Program-made: the position numbers and the translations under genes
Part shown: piece by piece, positions 1-7,400 of the stretch
Layout of the letters: every line of letters starts with the position of its first letter
How positions within the stretch are numbered: position 1 is the first letter of the stretch
Notes under the pieces: model-generated
Told to the model about the DNA's origin: nothing
Databases searched by the model: none
Seen by the model: only the letters and a program-made list of their open reading frames with translations
From: an uncultured Barnesiella sp.
GTDB taxonomy: Bacteria; Bacteroidota; Bacteroidia; Bacteroidales; Barnesiellaceae_A
Assembly (NCBI GenBank): GCA_904502265.1
Contig: CAJGDT010000046.1
Span: 1 to 10,751 of the forward strand
Reading direction: 5' to 3'
Length of the DNA stretch: 10,751 nt

Positions 1-1
1 A

Positions 2-409
2 GATTTGGCTATCGCTACAAGGCGTTCTCAAAGTTTTTTGTCTGTCATTGAACATGGCAAGAGGAGTGCGCCCAAAGCATTTTTGGAAGAGTTAGCAGAA
101 ATGTACAAGGTGGATAACATAAATGATTATTTAAGCGATTATCCTGCGGACATCAATGTACGAGATAAGAGTTTGAATCAGATAAATTCACCGAGGGCAA
201 TAATGCTAAATAATAGCAATGCCAAGAACGTAAATTTAGATGAGATAGTAAGGCTCATATCAGCGAAAACATTGGGAAGCGAAATAAGCAATTTGATAGG
301 CTTAGTAGTTAAGTCAGAAGAACGATGTCAAGCTGCCGAAAAGAGGGTCTTAGAGCTGGAGAAAGAAGTGTCAGATTTAAGGGCAAAACTCTCAAAAACA
401 GAGGGTTAA
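2..409 (+). CDS. Cro/CI-type HTH transcriptional regulator, 5' end outside the window
   Basis: The reading frame is open from the first bases of the window, so the true start lies to the left; the TTG at 5 is an internal Leu, not a start. The visible residues D-L-A...S-Q-S-F-L-S-V-I-E-H-G-K-R-S-A-P are the second half of an XRE/Cro-CI HTH: recognition helix, then the typical IE-x-G-KR turn and the L-E-E-L-A-E-M-Y-K-V helix. A middle segment rich in Asn follows. The last ~35 residues (SEERCQAAEKRVLELEKEV...) look like a coiled coil suited to dimerisation. The gene ends about 90 bases before a displaced tRNA 3' end, which places it at the edge of an integrated element. A phage- or ICE-type repressor or regulator controlling element genes is therefore plausible. 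HTH assignment is firm; the role in the element is inferred. Confidence 0.8.
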   Translation, partial: DLAIATRRSQSFLSVIEHGKRSAPKAFLEELAEMYKVDNINDYLSDYPADINVRDKSLNQINSPRAIMLNNSNAKNVNLDEIVRLISAKTLGSEISNLIGLVVKSEERCQAAEKRVLELEKEVSDLRAKLSKTEG

Positions 410-415
410 AAAAAC

Positions 416-439
416 ACCTTGTACAAAACCTTGCACATA
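416..439 (+). repeat. Tandem 12-bp direct repeat next to the element end
   Basis: ACCTTGTACAAA (416-427) is followed directly by ACCTTGCACATA (428-439), matching at 10 of 12 positions. The first copy contains the palindrome TTGTACAA. The pair starts 6 bases after the HTH stop codon and ends about 58 bases before the tRNA-derived sequence. Short direct repeats in such a position can be arm-type integrase or excisionase binding sites, or an operator for the adjacent HTH protein. The repeat is seen directly; its function is inferred. Confidence 0.45.
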
Positions 440-497
440 GGAAAAAGAGATAATTAACATATTGATAACCAGCCATATATAGTGGCAATGGAATAGC

Positions 498-539
498 CTC
501 ATAATCAGGGGGTCCTTGGTTCAAGCCCAAGTGGGACCA
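498..539 (+). other. tRNA(CAT) 3'-half fragment, probable att site of an integrated element
   Basis: The sequence reads as tRNA positions 32-73. It has anticodon loop CTCATAA (498-504, anticodon CAT), 3' anticodon strand TCAGG (505-509), variable loop GGGTC, T arm CTTGG/TTCAAGC/CCAAG (515-531), acceptor strand TGGGACC (532-538) and discriminator A539. CCA is not encoded. The partner halves are missing: the bases before the loop are ATAGC instead of the CCTGA needed to pair with TCAGG, and no GGTCCCA acceptor strand or D arm lies upstream. Identity to a tRNA thus starts abruptly at the anticodon loop. This is the usual remnant where a tyrosine-recombinase element has integrated at a tRNA gene and displaced the original 3' end. 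The intact tRNA-Met or tRNA-Ile2(CAT) copy is expected at the other, left, end of the element. The fragment cannot be a working tRNA. Confidence 0.85.
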
Positions 540-545
540 CACAGC

Positions 546-589
546 AAATCGCTAAGTAGTTGAAAATAACAACACTTAGCGATTTTTTT
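546..589 (+). terminator. Rho-independent terminator behind the tRNA fragment
   Basis: AAATCGCTAAGT (546-557) and ACTTAGCGATTT (574-585) form a perfect 12-bp stem that can extend by GTT/AAC (559-561 with 571-573) past a bulged A. A run of seven T (583-589) follows. It sits 6 bases after the tRNA discriminator, so it is most simply the original terminator of the tRNA gene, left on the chromosome side. It would also stop transcription coming out of the element. Confidence 0.85.
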
Positions 590-690
590 CTTTATTGGTA
601 TTTTGCAATTGGTCCAATTATTCTGCCGATTTTTTGTCTTGACCGAATAAGTTAATAAAGTCGCTTGCAGCAATGTGAATGATAATTGTG

Positions 691-698
691 TATATTTG
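691..698 (+). promoter_or_regulatory. Candidate -7 box (TATATTTG) for the DUF1573-like gene
   Basis: TATATTTG fits the Bacteroidota -7 consensus TAnnTTTG. A TTG at 665-667 lies 23 bases upstream, slightly longer than the usual spacing of about 19-21. The box ends only 4 bases before the chosen ATG at 703, which would give an almost leaderless transcript, so this assignment is weak. Confidence 0.3.
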
Positions 699-702
699 TG
701 AA

Positions 703-1092
703 ATGAATCTTTGTAAGAAAATAGTGTCGTGTGTGTGTATGGTGGTGTTGTCATTGAGTGCAATGGCAACTTCACGTGTTGAGTATTTGACCGTTAAACA
801 CGACTTTGGCACTATCAATGAGGCTGACGGTAAGGTGAGTTGCGCGTTTGAGTTGAAGAATGTCGGTGACACTCCGTTGGTAATATTGGGTGTGTATGTG
901 ACGTGTGGTTGTACTACTTATGAATATACACAAGAACCGATTGCTCCCGGTCAAGTGGGCGAGGTGAGGGTTACACTCGACCCGACGGGATTGGAGGGTT
1001 CATATATAAAGAGTATTCATATCTATACCAATACGCGCCCTAAGAAAAAGACTGTGAGGATACATTCGTATATTGTACCTCAAGAGGATTGA
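703..1092 (+). CDS. Exported DUF1573-type small beta-sandwich protein
   Basis: The product is 129 aa from ATG 703. An in-frame ATG at 679 is possible but only adds eight residues before a complete signal peptide. The N-terminus is basic (NLCKK), then hydrophobic to about residue 22 (LSLSAMA), so signal peptidase cleavage near A22 is likely. The mature part shows the DUF1573 hallmarks in order: HDFGTI (33-38) followed by E-x-D-G, F-E-L-K-N-V-G-D-T-P-L-V-I (49-61), T-C-G-C-T (67-71), and P-I-x-P-G-Q followed by a V-x-V-T-L-D-P strand. This Ig/ASH-like fold is very common in Bacteroidota exported proteins, usually as small periplasmic or surface proteins of unknown role. It converges with the regulator gene, whose stop is 34 bases away, with no clear hairpin between them. 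It stands alone, so context gives no function. Confidence 0.88.
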   Translation: MNLCKKIVSCVCMVVLSLSAMATSRVEYLTVKHDFGTINEADGKVSCAFELKNVGDTPLVILGVYVTCGCTTYEYTQEPIAPGQVGEVRVTLDPTGLEGSYIKSIHIYTNTRPKKKTVRIHSYIVPQED

Positions 1093-1126
1093 TCTTTGAG
1101 GTTGCCAATCCCCTTATATATGTGCA

Positions 1127-3955
1127 TTAAGGTTGTTTGAGGTATTGCGAGGGTGTGATACCGAATACTTGTTTGAATGCGCGTGTGAAATTGGAGTTCT
1201 CTTCGTATCCGCATAGGTGTGCAACATCGGCAACCGAATAACCTTTATTTGAATCAAACAGTTTCTGGGCTTTATTCATTCTTACTTGCAGTATGTACTT
1301 GCCAAGGCTTACTCCGGTAATGGCAGTAACCTTGCGACTCAATTGCTTGAGGCTGATGCATAGTGCCGATGCAATTTCGGTGGGGTTGACATCATGCTGC
1401 GACATCTTGCTGTATATTACATCTATCACTTTGTTGATAAATGCTTGGTCGGCATTGCTTAGGTTGCTATTGTTATTCTCCTCGATGGTTTTACCCGCAT
1501 GATTTCTTATGAAGTTTTCCTGAATTAGTCGACGCTGGTTGAGCGTTGTTGTAATTGTTGCATTCAGCTCTTCGGTATTGAAGGGTTTGTATATGTAGGC
1601 ATTTATGCCTGCTTTAATACCTTCTATCTTGTCTTCTTCGCTACTCTTGGCTGTAATGGCAATGACGGGTATGTGATTGAGAATTTCCGATTGTCGTATT
1701 TCTCGGCACATTTCAAGGCCATTCATTTCGGGCATCATTATATCTGTTATAATGATGTCGGGTATTATATCGGTAGCTAATTCTATTCCTTCTATGCCAT
1801 TGTGGGCATATTTTATGTGAGCATCGTTTATTACCGATCCTATATAAGATAGTATATCGTTGTTGTCCTCGACAACAAGAATGATGGGCTTGTCGTCGTC
1901 GGGGGCAATCTCGTCGTCATTGATATCTACATCGCCATCGTCGTGAAGGATATTGTTGTCTATTGCACTCGGTGTGACGTGTTCCCATTGTGTATCACCC
2001 TGCTTGATGGGGAGGGTGACAATAAATACACTGCCCTCATTCTCGGCACTATGAACCGATATTTCTCCGTTCATCGCCTCGACAAGTTGTCGAGTAAGTG
2101 ATAGTCCTATGCCCGATCCGGCCTCTATTTTGCCATTGTGACCTTGATAAAAGATATCAAAGATGTGTGGTATTTCATCTCGATTTATTCCTCGTCCATT
2201 ATCGGCCACACATATTCGTATTTGGTCATTCTGTATATCGGCTGTGATGTATATACGGCCATTCTCGGGTGTGAATTTTATGGCATTTGCAACAAGGTTG
2301 GTTATGATTTTATTGATATAATCAGGAATAAAATCCATCATAATCTGTGGTTGCGAAGGCGAGAATAGTAGAGTTATGTGTTTTCGGTGTGCAAGTTTGC
2401 GGGTACACTCTATAATAAGGTGTATGTATCCGGCAATATCGCCATGTTTGTATTCTTTGATGTTTGCCACCGATTTCATCTTTTGGATGTCAAGTATCTG
2501 ATTGATAAGTAGCAAAAGATTGTTGCCTTGACGCGAAATCATGGCGCCCATTTTTGAAATTTTTTCGGGGCTTTCTTCTTCAATATCTATCTTACATAGT
2601 TCATCGCCAATACCTATAATGGCTGTCAATGGGGTGCGAAACTCGTGTGTAATATTTGTGAAGAATGATGTACGTACATCGCTGATTTGCTGTAGTTCTT
2701 TGTGGCGTTTTTTCTTCATTCTCAAAGTATAGAGCAGTAGTATAACGACCAGTGCTGAAAGGAACGCAATGGCAATCATTGACCAGAGAATGAAACGCTT
2801 GGCGTTTTTTTCTTGGTTGTAGCTATGTTGGAGTGCCTCTACTTCTTGTTGGCGACGGTGGTATTCATATTGTACACGTTCGTTTTGTATCTGCATAAGG
2901 TTCTTTTCGCTCACGATACTATCACTGTACATGCTACTCTTTTTATAGTATTCCAATGCCTTGCGTGCGTGCCCGGTTTTTTCGTTAATTTGCGACAATA
3001 GAGCGTAGATTGATGCCGAGTGATCGCGTGAGCGGCTTTGTAGTGCTACACCCTCTGCCTGAGTAAGTAGTTGGTGGGCAAGCTCCAAGTTCCCTTGTCG
3101 ATAGTATAGTTGAGCCAAAGACAAGCATGAGTTGAGCCAATGCAAGGCATCTATCATGTCTTTCATGGCATAGGCCTTCCTATATTCGATAATGGCACTG
3201 TCAATGTTATTTTGTAACTCGTATAGTTCTCCGAAGTAGCCGTGGCATAGAGAAATGCCGAGGTCCGATTTTGCCAGCTGGTTCATTTCCATCGATTTAC
3301 GGAAATATACCCAAGCCGAGTCGAGCTGGTCGTTATACTCATATATTGCGCCTAAATTGGCGTAGTTGATGGCTTGTCCCAACGCACTACCCAATTCTTG
3401 CTCGCCTTTTAGCGCAGCACGAAATACCGAGTCGGCTGTCTCATAATCTTTTAGTCGCAGGCTTATATTGCCAATGCCATTGAGTGATACTACCTTGTTT
3501 TTCTTCGCGCCGTAGGTCTCTTTGTCGCTATATTCTTCGCAGTATTTCAGTGCGCGATAGTGAAACGTTGTAGCGTCCTCGAGCATGCTCATGCGACGAT
3601 AGTTGGTACCTATGTTATTCAGTGCGTACACTATCTCCGGGGTGTCGCATAGCTGTGCCGCTATTTCCAATCCTCTTGTGTGAATATCTATTGCATCGGC
3701 AAATTTGTTTTGCTCGCGGAGGTGCTTGCCCAGTTGCTTGAGGGTCATCATTTGTCCCACAAGATTATCGGCATCTTCGTATTCGGTAAGTATCAGTTTG
3801 AGTGTGTCGGTGTCCGATATTTTTCGGATCAGACTATCGATCTCTTGTTTGTCTTGCAAGGGGGCTTTGCGAGTTGAATTTTCGGTGCATGCAAGCAATG
3901 CAAGAGCCAGACAGCATATGTATAAAACTAATTTTAACTTCTGTAAAAAAAACAT
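1127..3955 (-). CDS. Hybrid two-component regulator: TPR sensor, kinase, REC and AraC HTH in one protein
   Basis: I start at the ATG at 3955 (942 aa). The frame runs open to 4090, but the extra 45 residues would bury the signal sequence and lie upstream of the -7 box. Residues 1-23 form a signal with a lipobox-like L-L-A-C23. TPR-type helical repeats fill about 66-345, then a coiled stretch and one transmembrane helix (388-411). The kinase core has H-box T-H-E-F-R-T-P-L with phospho-acceptor H437, N-box N-L-V-A-N-A (N553, N557), G1 D-N-G-R-G (585-589), F-box near 598-603 and G2 G-S-G-I-G-L (613-618). After an Asp-rich linker (672-688) comes a receiver with the acidic pair E696/D697, phospho-acceptor D738, T768 and K790. 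An AraC HTH (about 840-940) ends with G-Y-E-E-N-S-N-F-T-R-A-F-K. All catalytic residues are present, so it should be active. Such proteins sense a periplasmic signal and activate a neighbouring surface operon. The divergent 4257-7927 unit is the obvious target, but that is inferred. Confidence 0.93.
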   Translation of the reverse strand: MFFLQKLKLVLYICCLALALLACTENSTRKAPLQDKQEIDSLIRKISDTDTLKLILTEYEDADNLVGQMMTLKQLGKHLREQNKFADAIDIHTRGLEIAAQLCDTPEIVYALNNIGTNYRRMSMLEDATTFHYRALKYCEEYSDKETYGAKKNKVVSLNGIGNISLRLKDYETADSVFRAALKGEQELGSALGQAINYANLGAIYEYNDQLDSAWVYFRKSMEMNQLAKSDLGISLCHGYFGELYELQNNIDSAIIEYRKAYAMKDMIDALHWLNSCLSLAQLYYRQGNLELAHQLLTQAEGVALQSRSRDHSASIYALLSQINEKTGHARKALEYYKKSSMYSDSIVSEKNLMQIQNERVQYEYHRRQQEVEALQHSYNQEKNAKRFILWSMIAIAFLSALVVILLLYTLRMKKKRHKELQQISDVRTSFFTNITHEFRTPLTAIIGIGDELCKIDIEEESPEKISKMGAMISRQGNNLLLLINQILDIQKMKSVANIKEYKHGDIAGYIHLIIECTRKLAHRKHITLLFSPSQPQIMMDFIPDYINKIITNLVANAIKFTPENGRIYITADIQNDQIRICVADNGRGINRDEIPHIFDIFYQGHNGKIEAGSGIGLSLTRQLVEAMNGEISVHSAENEGSVFIVTLPIKQGDTQWEHVTPSAIDNNILHDDGDVDINDDEIAPDDDKPIILVVEDNNDILSYIGSVINDAHIKYAHNGIEGIELATDIIPDIIITDIMMPEMNGLEMCREIRQSEILNHIPVIAITAKSSEEDKIEGIKAGINAYIYKPFNTEELNATITTTLNQRRLIQENFIRNHAGKTIEENNNSNLSNADQAFINKVIDVIYSKMSQHDVNPTEIASALCISLKQLSRKVTAITGVSLGKYILQVRMNKAQKLFDSNKGYSVADVAHLCGYEENSNFTRAFKQVFGITPSQYLKQP

Positions 3956-3998
3956 AAAATTTGTAAAAGTCGTTGGGCGTTCTGTGTTATGTCTAAAA

Positions 3999-4006
3999 CA
4001 AAGATA
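3999..4006 (-). promoter_or_regulatory. -7 box (TATCTTTG) of the hybrid regulator gene
   Basis: Read on the minus strand, 4006 to 3999 is TATCTTTG, an exact TAnnTTTG match. It lies 43 bases upstream of the ATG at 3955, giving a leader of about 35-40 bases. No TTG is visible at the expected -33 spacing. It supports the downstream start choice for the regulator. Confidence 0.55.
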
Positions 4007-4090
4007 CAACAATTTATGCAAAGTGATGTATAAATATCTCCAAAAAATGATGTGCATAGCATGACAAGTATATTGAGAATATTCATTCAC

Positions 4091-4116
4091 TTATCATTGC
4101 ATAATTTTAATTATCA
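4091..4116 (-). repeat. Two TGATAA motifs on the minus strand, 20 bp apart
   Basis: TTATCA occurs at 4091-4096 and 4111-4116, that is TGATAA twice on the minus strand with a 20-bp period. It is the same hexamer that anchors the plus-strand repeats at 4135-4208, pointing towards the regulator's own promoter. The hexamer is AT-rich and could recur by chance; autoregulation is a guess. Confidence 0.3.
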
Positions 4117-4134
4117 GAGTTTTGCAAATCATAA

Positions 4135-4208
4135 ATGTCCTTATATGATAAATGCCTATATTAAAAATGTCTATGTGTGATAAATCAATGTCCATATTTG
4201 ATAACTCA
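4135..4208 (+). repeat. Imperfect direct-repeat array, candidate operator for the hybrid regulator
   Basis: Three copies of ATGTCYWTRTDTGATAA begin at 4135, 4167 and 4188. A degenerate copy (ATGCCTATATTA) begins at 4152. The last two copies are exactly 21 bp apart and match at 17 of 21 positions; copies one and four match at 16 of 21. Two helical turns is the spacing expected for tandem AraC-type DNA-binding domains on one DNA face. The last copy ends 18 bases before the -7 box at 4227 and so covers the place where a -33 element would sit, as for an activator contacting polymerase. The repeats are seen directly; the protein that binds them is inferred from the adjacent AraC-output regulator. 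Confidence 0.6.
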
Positions 4209-4226
4209 AAAAGTGCTATCGAAAGT

Positions 4227-4234
4227 TAATTTTG
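4227..4234 (+). promoter_or_regulatory. -7 box (TAATTTTG) of the small ORF and surface protein unit
   Basis: TAATTTTG is an exact TAnnTTTG match, 22 bases before the ATG at 4257. There is no TTTG at normal -33 spacing; the nearest is at 4197-4200, 26 bases away and inside the last operator-like repeat. A good -7 box lacking a -33 box suggests activator dependence. Confidence 0.5.
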
Positions 4235-4256
4235 TTTTCATACTAAAATCCGACTT

Positions 4257-4427
4257 ATGATGAACAAAAAAAACGAAACAAAAGGGCACAACGAGGTACT
4301 TAAAGAGATTGATGAGCAGGTACATCGCATAAAGGAGATAGAGGCCGAAAGTGCTCCCAGTGTAAGTCAGCCTGAGTCGAAGTGGCGCAAGTTAATCAGA
4401 CTGCTAACAGGCAAAAAGAAAAGCTGA
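4257..4427 (+). CDS. 56-aa Lys/Glu-rich small protein, function unknown
   Basis: An open frame of 56 codons starts ATG ATG AAC and ends TGA at 4427, 32 bases before the next start. I do not recognise a family. It has no signal peptide or membrane segment. Residues 12-32 (beginning HNEVLKEIDEQVHRIKEIE) look like a charged amphipathic or coiled-coil helix. A Ser/Pro linker follows, then a basic helix K-W-R-K-L-I-R-L-L-T-G-K-K-K-S at the C-terminus that could lie on a membrane or bind nucleic acid. Its position just after a well-placed -7 box and the repeat array, and its sensible codon use, support a real gene that leads the transcript of the 1155-aa surface protein. It could also act as a translated leader. 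Reality is likely but not proven. Confidence 0.6.
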   Translation: MMNKKNETKGHNEVLKEIDEQVHRIKEIEAESAPSVSQPESKWRKLIRLLTGKKKS

Positions 4428-4459
4428 GTTGAAAAATTATTAACCCAAAAAATACTGCT

Positions 4460-7400
4460 ATGAAAAAGAGATTATTGACATTGGCGCTACTCCTAAGCGT
4501 ACTGCTGGGAGTGCAAGCACAAGGCGAATTGTCGCAATGGGCAGACCCTTCTTCACAGTATCATGTGCAGACAGTGGTATATGCGCGTCTGACATTGGAT
4601 ACCGAAAATGGTGCTGTGGATGCGTATGGTAATGTGAATGGCGAAATCGGCGCATTCATTGATGATGAATTGCGTGCGGTGGTTTCGGTTGACCGCTATG
4701 TCGGAGAAACTACTATTGCTGACATCCCTGCTTACATTTACGCTCTGCGTGTAGGTGGTGAGCAAGGTGTAGATGAAGGCAAATCGATTACCTTCAAGGT
4801 AAAGGATGCCAATACAGGATTTATTTATCCGTTGGAGTTGAGTACTGATGCACCTGTGTGGAATGGTGATGCAACTATGGCACCTTCGGAGTTTATTACC
4901 ATGTCATATCGCCCTACCAACTATGTAGGCCTGGCATTCAAGGATAACTATCCCGAAGAAGGTATTACCACACGAGTGGGCGAAAGCTTGAATATATGGG
5001 ATTACATGGATTTGCAATTTGGCCGTGATCCTGAATTTCCTACAACTCGTCCCGATAATCTTACAATCCAATGGGATGTAAACGGAACATTCTCTGATTT
5101 CCTCTCGATAGACGAAGAGGGTATTCTTACGTCTTACCGAACTACACCCCAGTCGGAAGATAGTGGCGAATATATGCCTATTACCTATAGCGGTACTGTA
5201 CTGCAAGGTTGGAGTGGCATGGATTTGAGTTTCCAGATTACAATCCTTCCTCCCTATGTAGCAGTGGAGAGTATCTCGGTTCCCACAATTACCTTGTACA
5301 AGGGTCAAGGCTTATATGATATTACCGATTATGTAGTATTCAACAATGGCGATTCGGATCCTACTTACACCGATTTCTCATTGTCGGTTGAGGATCCTGC
5401 GTTTGTCAATGTGCGTGCGCCTTACGTAATACCCGTTGAAATAGGTACGGCTGTTGTTACCATCACATCGCGCGACCCTGAATTGGGCAATAATCAAATA
5501 AGCTCAAGCTTCGAGGTAAAAGTAATTTCGGCTCTTGAGAGCATGACTTATCCCGAAGATAAAATCGAGTATACTATCAATGAGGGTTGGGAGCGTATGA
5601 ATGACTATGTCCTTCCTCTCGAATTTATTTGGACAACTACCGAAGATGGCAGCTCCGTAGTGGATTATGAGGATGTGAGCTATACAGTTGTTAGTGCCAA
5701 CCCCGATATTGTCAATGTAGAGGCAGAAGAGGGCGAAGTGGGCACAATATATCATTACACTGCAGTATCTAAGGGTCAAACAACACTTACCTTTACAAGT
5801 GTCTATGACCCCTCTAAGCAAGTGGTAGTGCCTGTATATATCAGCAAGGCTGTTCATGGAATTAATATTACAGATGTAAATGGAGAAGACCCATTCACAA
5901 AACCTACTCCGGTGGTAACTGTTGCTCCCGGTCAACAAGTAACTGCTACAGCTCGAGTATTCCCCGAGGACGCCGATTACTCACTCATCAACTTCCGATT
6001 TGTTGATGCCAATTGGGGACAACTTGAAAAAACCGAAGACGATGTGATAATGGGTGATGTAATAGTGGCCGATGGAGTGGCTACAGTTACATTCACGTTC
6101 AATAGACTCCCTGAGCAAGAATATTATCTGCAAGCTGTAGTCGATAATGATTATATGTCGGAAATAGTAAAAATTGAAGTTGTACAAACTGTAGCCGACA
6201 TTATCGTCATGAATTTTGAAGGCGAAGAACTTGCTGATGGTGACGAGATGGCAATATGGTATAGCGGAGAAGAGGGTGACTGTTACTTCTTTACCGAAGT
6301 ATTGCCCGAGGATGCTACCAATAAGAACTTGATTATTACCGTAGAGCCCGAAAGTGTAATCTCTTTGCAAGAAAGCGATGACTTTGGCCATTACTTCATT
6401 ATTCACTCAAAGGGTACAGCCAACATTACTTTCCAAAGCGAAGATAACCCCTCGATTAAAAAGACCATTACGGTACACACGTTCAAACAAATAATGGAAA
6501 TGTGGGTTGAGATGGAGAACGATGTACTCTACAATGATGAATCGGGTAGTGCTACATTGTACATTTATCCCGCCGATGCCGACTTCGACCATGAGAACTT
6601 TGTATTTGAATCTTATGGACCTTATGATGGATTGGAGTATGTAAAAGTTGAAGCCGATTTTAACGGCTCTTATGTCAGCCAAGATTACAATGCTTATGTT
6701 GTTCCTTTGACTTTGCTCCCCGAGGCCATTGTTGATGTATCATGGCTTAACATCTACTGTATCCCTGTAGATGAAAGTGTAGAGGTTGTTCCCGGTTACG
6801 AAGTGCCTATTTCGATATATGAGCGTCTCAATTTCGCTCCAGGCTGGAATTGGATTTCACTTATCTCGGGTAGCACGCCATTAAAAGGTTTCGCCGATAA
6901 CCTCGTAGAGGCTCGTAGCAAAACACAACTTGTATATAATGACCCGGTATGGGGTTTGTTTGGTGAATTGTATGAATTCAACAACAGTCAGGCATATAAA
7001 GTAGATGCCGTTTCGGTTGAGCCAGGTGTACCTATTCGTCTTGCTGTTGACAATATTTACGAAACAAGTACACCGGGTTATGTCGAGCCTGCTGTTATTG
7101 TACCGGGTTGGAACTGGGTAAGCTATCCTTACGAACAAGATCACATGATATCGGAAGTGTTTGATGCAGAAGAGTTTGCCGAAGGTGATATTTTCCTCTC
7201 TAAGCAAAGCGGTCTTGCCGTAATAAAAGATGGAACTTGGGAGAACGATTTCCGACTCCTTCCCAACGAGGGTTATATGGTATATCACAATGGCGATACC
7301 ACCGAGGTTATGTTGCCCAACCGTTACGATATCAGATATAACGAAGAAGAGATACCTCGCGTGATAGCACGTAAAGCCGCACGTCGTGCAGCTGCAGAGA

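Noticed and set aside
498..539. A functional tRNA gene
   Set aside because: The D arm, the 5' acceptor strand and the 5' anticodon strand are all missing, so no cloverleaf can form.
309..542. Minus-strand frame beginning MWSHLGLNQGPPDYE
   Set aside because: It is the antisense translation of the tRNA 3' half; this peptide pattern is a well-known false gene. Its divergence after D-Y-E simply marks the junction at the anticodon loop.
521..872. Two overlapping minus-strand frames of 84 codons
   Set aside because: They run through the tRNA fragment, the terminator and the DUF1573-like gene, and show no recognisable domain.
1093..1126. A bidirectional terminator between the converging genes
   Set aside because: I found no convincing inverted repeat in these 34 bases.
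3956..4090. N-terminal extension of the hybrid regulator by 45 codons
   Set aside because: It would place the signal peptide inside the protein and includes the -7 box at 3999-4006; the ATG at 3955 gives a normal lipoprotein-like start.
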